Assembly (NCBI GenBank): GCA_946633275.1
Contig: CAMPAT010000076.1
Span: forward strand, 1-5,056
Reading direction: 5' to 3'
DNA length: 5,056 nt
From: an uncultured Clostridia bacterium
GTDB lineage: Bacteria; Bacillota; Clostridia; Oscillospirales; Acutalibacteraceae
In this document: positions 1-5,056 of the stretch, one piece after another
Numbering within the stretch: the first letter of the stretch is position 1
Layout of the letters: every line of letters begins with the position of its first letter
Program-made: the position numbers and the translations under genes
The notes under the pieces: generated by a model
What the model was told of the DNA's origin: nothing
Databases searched by the model: none
Seen by the model: the letters and a program-made list of their open reading frames with translations, nothing else

Positions 1-536
1 CCGAAGAGCTTGTCGAACTTGCAATTAAAACGGCAAAGGAGCATTCATCGCCCGTGATATACGACCTTTGCTCAGGCAGCGGATGTATAGGCATAAGTAT
101 TGCGAAAGCCGTGCCCGAAGCGACTGTTTATTGCGTAGAAAAAAGCAAGCAGGCAATATCTTACTTGATGAAGAACGCGAAGGGCGTTCAGAACGCGCGC
201 GTAATTCTCGGCGATATTACAGAGCCGCTCAAGCTTCCGACAGCAGATATAATCGTTTCAAATCCACCGTATATAAAATCCTCTGAGCTTGACTCCTTGC
301 AGAGTGAAGTTCAGTTTGAGCCGAAAATGGCGCTCGACGGCGGAGACGACGGACTCGTTTTTTACAGAGCAATTAACAACATTGCCCGCGATAATCTTAA
401 AAATGGCGGAACGCTCCTCCTTGAAATAGGTAACGAGCAGGGGGACGATGTTCCAAAGGTTCTGACGGAGCTTTCAAAAACAGAGGTTATCAAGGATATT
501 TATAATAACGACAGAATTGTGATAGCAATTCGCTAA
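1..536 (+). CDS. prmC: Peptide chain release factor N5-glutamine methyltransferase PrmC, 3' part
   Basis: This enzyme transfers a methyl group from S-adenosylmethionine to the glutamine of the GGQ motif of release factors RF1 and RF2, which improves translation termination. The gene enters from the left edge: the reading frame is open from base 3 and 177 residues are visible of a family length near 280, so roughly the first 100 residues (the release-factor-binding N-terminal domain) are missing. The opening EELVE matches the conserved stretch just before methyltransferase motif I. DLCSGSGCIG (visible residues 21-30) is the SAM-binding loop, and NPPY (visible residues 87-90, bases 261-272) is the catalytic motif that contacts the target glutamine. 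The LLLEIGNEQG segment near the C-terminus is also typical. An internal GTG at base 54 lies inside the SAM-binding fold and is not a start. The next gene follows after 15 bases. Confidence 0.95.
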   Translation, partial: EELVELAIKTAKEHSSPVIYDLCSGSGCIGISIAKAVPEATVYCVEKSKQAISYLMKNAKGVQNARVILGDITEPLKLPTADIIVSNPPYIKSSELDSLQSEVQFEPKMALDGGDDGLVFYRAINNIARDNLKNGGTLLLEIGNEQGDDVPKVLTELSKTEVIKDIYNNDRIVIAIR

Positions 537-551
537 GTAACAGGAGCATTT

Positions 552-1226
552 ATGTTTTCACTTATTTCTCTTATCAGAAGCGGCGATACGCTCGGCGCGA
601 TAATATTTATTCTTTCAGGCTGTTTCGTAGTGTTTGTGTGCTCGCCCGTCCATGAGCTTTCGCACGCATTCGCCGCGTATAAGCTCGGAGACGATACGGC
701 AAAACGCGACGGCAGACTTACGTTTAACCCGATTAAGCACATTGACCCGATAGGAATGCTTATGATTCTTGTCTTCGGCTTCGGTTATGCAAAGCCGGTT
801 CCCGTTAATTTCGGCAGACTCCGTAACCCGAAGCGCGACGGCGCGCTCGTTGCGCTTGCAGGTCCTGCTTCCAATATTCTGATGTCGTTTATATTCGGAT
901 TTTTGTATTCCGCGACTGACAAGGCGTTTATGGTTACAGACTCTTCTGTACTTGAAATTATTTCATTTTTCTTCTATTTTGCGGCGTATATCAATATTGC
1001 TCTTGCAGTATTTAACCTGCTTCCGATACCGCCGCTTGACGGCTCTAAAATTCTTGCAGGTATTCTGCCTGACAAGCTTTACTGGAAATATATGCAGTAT
1101 GAACGATACGCAATGATTCTTGTTCTCGTTTTGCTGTTTACAAATATACTTAACAAACCGCTCTTGTTTCTTGAAAGCTTCTTGATGAAACTCGTGCTGT
1201 TCTTACCAACTCTTATTTTCGGATAA
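552..1226 (+). CDS. Site-2 protease family (peptidase M50) integral membrane zinc metalloprotease
   Basis: This is a putative intramembrane zinc protease of 224 residues, the compact M50 form without a PDZ domain that is common in Firmicutes. The zinc-binding motif HELSH is at residues 34-38 inside the first long hydrophobic stretch. The second family motif, NLLPIPPLDGSK at 155-166, supplies the third zinc ligand Asp163. A conserved AGPASN segment is at 103-108. Hydrophobic helices lie roughly at 13-43, 66-85, 97-121, 134-157, 182-198 and 203-222. The ATG at 552 is preceded by AGGAG at 542-546 with 5 bases of spacing. All catalytic residues are present, so it should be active. Substrates of this short subgroup are not known to me. 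In Firmicutes it is often found directly upstream of scpA, as here, but that tells little about its function. It is not SpoIVFB or RseP by any feature I can see. Confidence 0.93.
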   Translation: MFSLISLIRSGDTLGAIIFILSGCFVVFVCSPVHELSHAFAAYKLGDDTAKRDGRLTFNPIKHIDPIGMLMILVFGFGYAKPVPVNFGRLRNPKRDGALVALAGPASNILMSFIFGFLYSATDKAFMVTDSSVLEIISFFFYFAAYINIALAVFNLLPIPPLDGSKILAGILPDKLYWKYMQYERYAMILVLVLLFTNILNKPLLFLESFLMKLVLFLPTLIFG

Positions 1227-1230
1227 TAAT

Positions 1231-1965
1231 ATGGAAAATTTAACCTACAAGTTAGAGGTGTTTGAGGGCCCGATGGACCTCCTCCTTCACCTCATCAGTA
1301 AGCATAAACTGAATATTAACGATATCCCTATAGTTGAGCTCGTAAATCAGTATCTCGATTACGTTCGTCAGATGGAGGAAGCCGACTTCGATGTTGCAGG
1401 CGATTTCCTCGAAATGGCGGCAAGACTGATTTATATCAAAACAGTTTCCCTCCTTCCTCGCCACGAGGAGGCAGAGGAGCTGAAACGTGAGCTTACGGGC
1501 GAGCTTATCGAATACCGTGACTGTAAGCTTATGGCGGAGAAGCTCTCCAAGCAGACTGACGGCTTTAACCGTTATGTACGCGAGCCACAGGGCGGAATGG
1601 TTAATTATGGCTATGAACGTTTCCATGAGGGCGAAGAGCTGCTTAACGCGTATATCAGCGCCGCCGGTAAAGCGCAGCGCAGGCTTCCGCCGCCGATGGA
1701 CAGCTTCAAGGTAATTGTAGCGCGCAAGTTTGTTAACGTTGCTTCAAAGGTGCGTACGGTTATGCGTAAGCTCTGGAGCGGCAAAAAGGTAGAGTTTATG
1801 TCGCTGTTTGATGGCGCGCAGAGCAAGAGCGACCTTGTCGCAACTTTCCTCGCGGTGCTTGAACTTGCAAAGACGAAGCGAATTACCATCGACGGCTCAA
1901 TGCAGAATCCGTCGGTGCAGATTGTAAATGAACTTAACGAAGCAGAGGTAGAAGCAGTTGAATAA
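1231..1965 (+). CDS. scpA: Segregation and condensation protein A (ScpA, kleisin subunit of SMC-ScpAB)
   Basis: ScpA is the kleisin that bridges the two heads of the SMC dimer and, with ScpB, forms the bacterial condensin that compacts and segregates the chromosome. The 244-residue length is normal. The N-terminal SMC-neck-binding domain opens with the family signature FEGPMDLLLHLI (11-22) followed by KLNINDIPI (26-34). FLEMAARLIYIKTVSLLP at 59-76 is the conserved helix. The C-terminal winged-helix domain that binds the SMC head cap covers roughly residues 187-223 and includes DLVATFLAVLEL. The gene starts 4 bases after the protease stop and lacks a clear Shine-Dalgarno sequence (only GGA at 1221-1223), so translation probably depends on ribosomes arriving from the gene upstream. 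Its 3' end overlaps scpB by 8 bases. Confidence 0.96.
   Translation: MENLTYKLEVFEGPMDLLLHLISKHKLNINDIPIVELVNQYLDYVRQMEEADFDVAGDFLEMAARLIYIKTVSLLPRHEEAEELKRELTGELIEYRDCKLMAEKLSKQTDGFNRYVREPQGGMVNYGYERFHEGEELLNAYISAAGKAQRRLPPPMDSFKVIVARKFVNVASKVRTVMRKLWSGKKVEFMSLFDGAQSKSDLVATFLAVLELAKTKRITIDGSMQNPSVQIVNELNEAEVEAVE
1944..1948 (+). promoter_or_regulatory. Ribosome binding site of scpB (supports the TTG start)
   Basis: AGAGG at 1944-1948, inside the last codons of scpA, lies 9 bases before TTG at 1958. The frame has a stop codon at 1949-1951 just upstream, and the next in-frame ATG falls within the conserved LEAMLFAAGDP motif, so TTG is the only sensible start. Confidence 0.65.
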
Positions 1966-2587
1966 TAAAACAGATGATTACATATCAAAGCTTGAAGCAA
2001 TGCTCTTTGCGGCAGGCGACCCCGTTGAGGGAAGTAAGCTCGCAGAGGTGCTGGATATAGACCTTGAAACTGTAAACAGAATGCTCGGATATCTCGCCGC
2101 TATGTATGATGAGCGCGAGTCGGGTCTAATGCTTATTAAGGTCGAAAACAAGTATCAGCTTTGCACGCGCGAGTCTTATTCAGAAGAAGTGCGCAAATTG
2201 CTTGAAATTAAGAAGAATACGCCGCTTTCAAACGCTGCGTTTGAAGTTCTTGCGATTGTTGCGTATAATAAGACTGTTACGCGAGCTTTTATCGAGCAGG
2301 TGCGCGGCGTTGACTGTTCAGGTCCCGTTTCATCGCTCGTACAGAAAGGTCTTATTGAAGAAAAGGGCAGGCTTGATTTGCCGGGCAGACCGTTGATTTA
2401 CGGCACTACCGACAGATTTCTCCGTTGCTTTTCGCTCAATTCTCTTGACGATTTGCCGGACCTGCCTAAGACAGAAGAAATAGAGAAAATTTCTAAGGAC
2501 GGCTCTCAGACCTCGCTGTTTGACGAACAGAATGACGAGGAGAAAGAGAAAATCCTTACGTCGAACGAGGAAGCAGGGGAGGAATAA
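1958..2587 (+). CDS. scpB: Segregation and condensation protein B (ScpB)
   Basis: ScpB forms a dimer that clasps the central region of ScpA and stabilises the SMC-kleisin ring. The protein has 209 residues, slightly longer than average because of an acidic tail. The first winged-helix domain begins with LEAMLFAAGDPV (12-23), the family's diagnostic opening. The second begins near residue 90 (PLSNAAFEVLAIVAYNK) and contains the signature GRPLIYGTTDRFLRCF, then SLDDLPDLP. Residues from about 172 to the end are acidic and probably disordered; they contain QTSLF at 184-188, which resembles a sliding-clamp-binding motif. The start is TTG at 1958, overlapping scpA by 8 bases, consistent with coupled, stoichiometric synthesis. 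The stop overlaps the next start by one base (TAATG). Confidence 0.96.
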   Translation: MNNKTDDYISKLEAMLFAAGDPVEGSKLAEVLDIDLETVNRMLGYLAAMYDERESGLMLIKVENKYQLCTRESYSEEVRKLLEIKKNTPLSNAAFEVLAIVAYNKTVTRAFIEQVRGVDCSGPVSSLVQKGLIEEKGRLDLPGRPLIYGTTDRFLRCFSLNSLDDLPDLPKTEEIEKISKDGSQTSLFDEQNDEEKEKILTSNEEAGEE

Positions 2588-3429
2588 TGAAGGTATTTTT
2601 GATAATACTTGCAGTACTCATTGTGCTGATAGGAATTATTCTGTCGCTGTCGGCTGAATTTACAATAATCTTCGACGACGGCTGGACGACGAGAATAAGA
2701 GTCCTCTGGATTGAAAAGGATATTGAGCTGTCAAAGCTTCTTAATTTCATCCTCTTTCCCGAAAAAGCTGCCGAGGAAGCGGCGAACGAGGTCAGCGGAA
2801 AATCTGAACAGGAGGCTGACAAGCCTGACGTAACAACTCTGATTGAAGGCGAAGACGGACCTACGATGATAGCAGAGCTTCAGCCTCCGGAAAACAAGGA
2901 GCAGATTGAAATACCTCCTCCTGACGGGGAACACCACCTTTCAGACGAGGAAATTCAACAGATTGTCTCTCAGCTCGCTCAAGAGGAGGAAGAAGCTCCT
3001 GCTGAGCCTGAAACGCCTGCGAAACCTAACTTTATTCAGAAAATCTGGAATGAAGAAGGCGTCGTCGGAATGCTCGAGTTAGTTACAAATTTGCTTGAAA
3101 CAGTCAATTCTGCAGTAACAACTTTAATTAAAGGTTTGCATATTTACTCGCTTTATGTTAAAATGATTATTGGCGGCGGCGACGCTGCCGATATCGGCGA
3201 GAAATACGGCTCCCTTGCGAGCCACTATTATCCGCTCAAGGGTATTATTTTAAATCAGATGAAAGTCGATATGTACGACGATTACATTACGGCTGATTTC
3301 ATCGCTCCGCGCAGCGAATATGAATTCCAGCTCATCGCAGGACTTAATATTGCGCTTCTGCTGAAGATTGCACTTCGCGCAGGCAGAGTATTTCTGGTAA
3401 ATCTTATTAAGAATAAAAAATCTAAATAA
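2587..3429 (+). CDS. DUF2953 domain-containing membrane-anchored protein (YtfI-like)
   Basis: This is a protein of unknown function with 280 residues. It has one N-terminal hydrophobic segment (3-22) without an obvious cleavage site, so it is probably a membrane anchor with the rest on one face of the membrane. A short beta-like region follows (23-57), then a low-complexity linker (about 59-147) rich in Glu, Asp, Gln and Pro. The DUF2953 core covers about 150-275 and includes the characteristic GGGDAADIGEKYG (196-208). A hydrophobic C-terminal helix (about 251-272) ends in a lysine-rich tail. The assignment also rests on its neighbour: DUF2953 proteins sit beside ytfJ, as ytfI does in B. subtilis, which suggests a related role, possibly in sporulation. 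The start ATG at 2587 has a strong site, GGAGG at 2578-2582, with 4 bases of spacing, and overlaps the scpB stop by one base. Confidence 0.82.
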   Translation: MKVFLIILAVLIVLIGIILSLSAEFTIIFDDGWTTRIRVLWIEKDIELSKLLNFILFPEKAAEEAANEVSGKSEQEADKPDVTTLIEGEDGPTMIAELQPPENKEQIEIPPPDGEHHLSDEEIQQIVSQLAQEEEEAPAEPETPAKPNFIQKIWNEEGVVGMLELVTNLLETVNSAVTTLIKGLHIYSLYVKMIIGGGDAADIGEKYGSLASHYYPLKGIILNQMKVDMYDDYITADFIAPRSEYEFQLIAGLNIALLLKIALRAGRVFLVNLIKNKKSK

Positions 3430-3436
3430 CATCTAT

Positions 3437-3442
3437 AAGGAG
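3437..3442 (+). promoter_or_regulatory. Strong ribosome binding site of ytfJ
   Basis: AAGGAG at 3437-3442 lies 8 bases before the ATG at 3451, in the 21-base gap after the DUF2953 gene. It is the best-spaced canonical Shine-Dalgarno of the window and suggests that ytfJ is translated independently of its upstream neighbour. Confidence 0.75.
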
Positions 3443-3450
3443 AGATTGAT

Positions 3451-3843
3451 ATGAAAGAGACACCGGTAAACAGAATAATGGAAAGCACACTTGAAAAAAT
3501 GCGCGAGATGGTAGACGTTTCTACTATCATCGGCGAGCCGATGGTAACGGGCGACACTACCCTTATCCCTGTTTCAAAGGTTTCTTACGGCTTTACTTCC
3601 GGCGGTACGGACCTTCCGTCAAAGCAGAATAAAGAGCTGTTCGGCGGCGCTGGCGGCGGCGGAATTTCTATTACTCCCGTTGCTTTTATCGTTATTCAGA
3701 ACGGTAAGTGCAGAATGATGCAGATTAATAATTACACTTCGTCTGCAGACCGTGCAATCGCTATGATACCTGAGCTTCTTGATAAGCTCACCGAGCTTCT
3801 TGACGCTAAGAAGGGCGAAGAGAAAGAAGAAACAGCAGAATAA
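3451..3843 (+). CDS. ytfJ: GerW/YtfJ-family sporulation protein
   Basis: This is a small soluble protein (130 residues) of the YtfJ/GerW family. In B. subtilis the family member is made in the forespore and is needed for normal germination in response to some nutrients; its biochemical action is unclear. Family hallmarks are all visible: an N-terminal helix with VNRIMESTLEKMREMVD (6-22), then STIIGEPM (24-31), TTLIPVSKVSYGF (36-48), a glycine-rich loop LFGGAGGGG, and SITPVAFIVI. The C-terminal helix carries a heptad-like ELLDKLTELLDAKK followed by a charged tail. No signal peptide or membrane segment is present. It lies directly after the DUF2953 gene, the usual partner. Homologues also occur in clostridia that have not been seen to sporulate, so presence alone does not prove spore formation. 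Confidence 0.94.
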   Translation: MKETPVNRIMESTLEKMREMVDVSTIIGEPMVTGDTTLIPVSKVSYGFTSGGTDLPSKQNKELFGGAGGGGISITPVAFIVIQNGKCRMMQINNYTSSADRAIAMIPELLDKLTELLDAKKGEEKEETAE

Positions 3844-3849
3844 TATATC

Positions 3850-3890
3850 ATAATCACCTGCATATTATTTAGCAGGTGATTATTTTGTTT
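3850..3890 (+). terminator. Perfect 12-bp hairpin with T-rich tail between ytfJ and the carboxypeptidase gene
   Basis: ATAATCACCTGC (3850-3861) and GCAGGTGATTAT (3872-3883) are exact inverted complements around a 10-base A/T-only loop. The inner 8 bp hold the five G-C pairs. They are followed by TTATTTTGTTT (3880-3890), nine T in eleven bases, which gives the standard form of an intrinsic terminator. However, the 3' arm holds the Shine-Dalgarno of the next gene and the T-run holds its TTG start codon, so the structure may also, or instead, restrict translation initiation. The stem begins only 7 bases after the ytfJ stop, so a ribosome terminating there should open its lower part. I see the structure directly; its activity is inferred. 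Confidence 0.6.
3874..3880 (+). promoter_or_regulatory. Ribosome binding site of the carboxypeptidase gene, within a hairpin arm
   Basis: AGGTGAT at 3874-3880 matches the right part of the extended Shine-Dalgarno consensus AGGAGGTGATC. TTG at 3885 follows after 4 bases from its end (6 from the AGGTG core). An alternative GTG at 3876 would lie inside this site and have no ribosome binding site of its own, so TTG 3885 is preferred. Confidence 0.65.
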
Positions 3891-4928
3891 AAAAGATTTT
3901 TATCGGTTTTTATTGCTGTTTTAATTATACCTTGCTTCGCATATGCCGGCGATGAAATCAGCGCCGAGTCAGCAATAGTCATTGACGCTTATTCGGGCAA
4001 AGTGCTTTTTGATAAGAACAGCGCTAAGACAAGACCTATGGCGTCGACTACAAAGCTTATGACGTGTCTTCTTGCTTGCGAGAGCGGCAGGTTGAACGAC
4101 CTCGTGTGTATTACTGAGGAAATGCTGTGGGGCACGGAAGGCTCTATGATTTATCTCAAAGCCGGAGATACGATTACTCTTTCGGATTTGGTTAAGGGGG
4201 CTATGCTTGCTTCCGGTAACGATGCGGCTAATTCAATCGCCGTATTTCTTTCCGGGAGCGTTAAGGCTTTTGTAGATGAGATGAATCTTCGCGCTGTGGA
4301 AATCGGAATGCTCAGTACTAAGTTCGTCACCCCTTCGGGTCTTGACAAGGGCGGCCATTCATCTACGGCGCACGATATGGCTCTTCTTGCGTGCGAAGCT
4401 GTCAGGAACAGCGAGCTTATGAATATTGCCTGTCTTACAGCGGCTGAAATAACAATAAGCGGCAAGACGCAGACGGTTTACAATCATAACAAGCTTCTTT
4501 CAGCCGATAAAAGCTTTATCGGAATTAAGACGGGCTATACTAAAAAAGCAGGAAGGTGCCTGATAACTGCATATAAATACGGCGGAAGCGTTATTGTGAC
4601 GGTAACTCTTTCTGCCCCTGACGATTGGAACGACCATAAAAGACTTGTATCTCGTGCGAAAAAGTGTTATAAATGTATAAACGCAAGTCAGACTGTAAAA
4701 ATTAACGCAGTCGGCGCAGGCAAGGATTTGATTTCGGCAAAGTATTCGTATTCATGTTTTGCGCTCGGCGGCGTTAATGTAAGAGAGTATTATTATCCCT
4801 TCGTTTATGCGCCTGTTACAAAAGGGCAGGTGCTCGGCAGAGCGGAGGTTTATATCGGCGGAGAACTGATTACTACGACAGATATAATAGCTACGGAAGG
4901 TATATCATTATGGCAAATAACGAAGTAA
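3885..4928 (+). CDS. Serine-type D-Ala-D-Ala carboxypeptidase (peptidase S11, DacF/DacB-like), secreted
   Basis: This penicillin-binding protein removes the terminal D-alanine from peptidoglycan stem peptides outside the membrane and so limits cross-linking. From the TTG at 3885 it has 347 residues. A signal peptide covers about 1-21 (FKRF basic start, hydrophobic core, AYA before GDE). The catalytic triad motifs are complete: STTK at 54-57 (nucleophile Ser54, Lys57), SGN at 110-112 and KTG at 215-217 in GIKTGYTKKAG. Residues from about 256 form the all-beta PBP5 C-terminal domain (APVTKGQVLGRAEVYIGGE). The protein then ends at LWQITK without the amphipathic or hydrophobic C-terminal helix that normally holds these enzymes to the membrane. 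GTG at 3876 is a weaker alternative start. Position before rluB corresponds to dacB in B. subtilis, where it shapes the spore cortex. The last 19 bases overlap the next gene. Confidence 0.93.
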   Translation: MFKRFLSVFIAVLIIPCFAYAGDEISAESAIVIDAYSGKVLFDKNSAKTRPMASTTKLMTCLLACESGRLNDLVCITEEMLWGTEGSMIYLKAGDTITLSDLVKGAMLASGNDAANSIAVFLSGSVKAFVDEMNLRAVEIGMLSTKFVTPSGLDKGGHSSTAHDMALLACEAVRNSELMNIACLTAAEITISGKTQTVYNHNKLLSADKSFIGIKTGYTKKAGRCLITAYKYGGSVIVTVTLSAPDDWNDHKRLVSRAKKCYKCINASQTVKINAVGAGKDLISAKYSYSCFALGGVNVREYYYPFVYAPVTKGQVLGRAEVYIGGELITTTDIIATEGISLWQITK

Positions 4929-5056
4929 GACTTCAGAAATTTATGGCGGAGCAGGGAATTGCCTCTCGCCGTAAAAGTGAGGAACTGATTAAGGCTGGCA
5001 AGGTGCGCGTTAACGGCCACGTTGCCGAAATCGGACAAAAAATCAATCCGCGCAAG
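4910..5056 (+). CDS. rluB: rRNA pseudouridine synthase, RsuA/RluB family, N-terminal S4 domain (cut by window edge)
   Basis: This gene encodes an enzyme expected to convert a specific uridine in rRNA to pseudouridine. Only the first 49 codons are visible, out of about 240 usual for the family. They form the S4 RNA-binding domain: VRLQKFMAEQGIASRRKSEE, then LIKAGKVRVNGHVAEIGQKI, the classical pattern of the RsuA/RluB/RluE/RluF group. The catalytic domain with its aspartate lies beyond the edge, so 23S (RluB) versus 16S (RsuA) specificity is inferred from synteny: B. subtilis rluB follows dacB-spmA-spmB downstream of scpAB. ATG at 4910 is preceded by GGAAGG (4895-4900) with 9 bases of spacing. 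The start lies 19 bases inside the carboxypeptidase gene in another frame, implying translational coupling. Confidence 0.9.
   Translation, partial: MANNEVRLQKFMAEQGIASRRKSEELIKAGKVRVNGHVAEIGQKINPRK

Noticed and set aside
1252..1626. Open frame of 124 codons on the minus strand
   Set aside because: It lies wholly inside scpA, which has strong family signatures; it shows no domain, no ribosome binding site and no room of its own.
1611..2000. Open frame of 129 codons on the minus strand across the scpA-scpB junction
   Set aside because: It is antisense to two clearly conserved proteins and has serine-rich, unstructured composition typical of a shadow frame.
3772..3803. Direct repeat GAGCTTCTTGA twice, 21 bases apart
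   Set aside because: It encodes the heptad-like ELLDKLT-ELLDAKK helix at the C-terminus of YtfJ; two copies in a coding helix do not indicate a repeat element.
3800..3805. TTGACG resembling a vegetative -35 box near the end of ytfJ
   Set aside because: No -10-like hexamer lies 16-18 bases downstream; the nearest A/T-rich match (CATAAT at 3849-3854) is far too distant.
3876..3878. GTG as start of the carboxypeptidase gene
   Set aside because: It falls within the Shine-Dalgarno-like AGGTGAT and has no binding site upstream; the TTG at 3885 gives a normal signal peptide and correct spacing.
3924..3950. Possible lipoprotein signal in the carboxypeptidase (LIIPC near residue 17)
   Set aside because: The residue before the cysteine is proline, whereas a lipobox needs Gly, Ala or Ser there; AYA followed by GDE is a better ordinary signal peptidase site.
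1..5056. Mobile element, defence system, CRISPR array or riboswitch
   Set aside because: No transposase, integrase, direct-repeat array or long leader is present; all but a few dozen bases are covered by recognised core genes with uniform codon use.

Overview
The window is a compact, single-strand block of housekeeping and sporulation-associated genes typical of a Firmicute of the class Clostridia. An Oscillospiraceae/Ruminococcaceae-like gut anaerobe is my best guess, from the gene order, the intermediate base composition and the mix of ATG and TTG starts. I cannot assign a species. No mobile element, CRISPR array, RNA gene or foreign-looking segment is visible, and coding density is very high: the longest gap is about 41 bases.

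Layout, all on the plus strand: (1) the C-terminal two thirds of prmC, the release-factor glutamine methyltransferase, running in from the left edge; (2) a six-helix M50 site-2-protease-family membrane metalloprotease; (3) scpA and (4) scpB, the kleisin and winged-helix partners of SMC in chromosome condensation and segregation, with scpB starting at TTG inside the end of scpA; (5) a membrane-anchored DUF2953 (YtfI-like) protein; (6) ytfJ/gerW-family spore protein; (7) a secreted serine D-Ala-D-Ala carboxypeptidase; (8) the first 49 codons of an S4-domain rRNA pseudouridine synthase (RluB type), cut by the right edge. Junctions are 15, 4, -8, -1, 21, 41 and -19 bases, so genes 1-6 look like one transcription unit, and the carboxypeptidase and rluB look translationally coupled.

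The order combines two Bacillus subtilis loci, scpA-scpB-(ypuI)-dacB-spmA-spmB-rluB and ytfI-ytfJ. Here spmA and spmB are absent between the carboxypeptidase and rluB, although ytfJ is kept.

The most unusual site is the ytfJ-carboxypeptidase junction. A perfect 12-bp inverted repeat followed by a T-rich run looks like an intrinsic terminator, but its 3' arm contains the Shine-Dalgarno of the carboxypeptidase gene and its T-run contains the likely TTG start codon. I also see a candidate beta-clamp-binding pentapeptide in the disordered tail of ScpB. I found no convincing new multi-gene system; the window is mostly an ordinary core operon with a few points worth checking.
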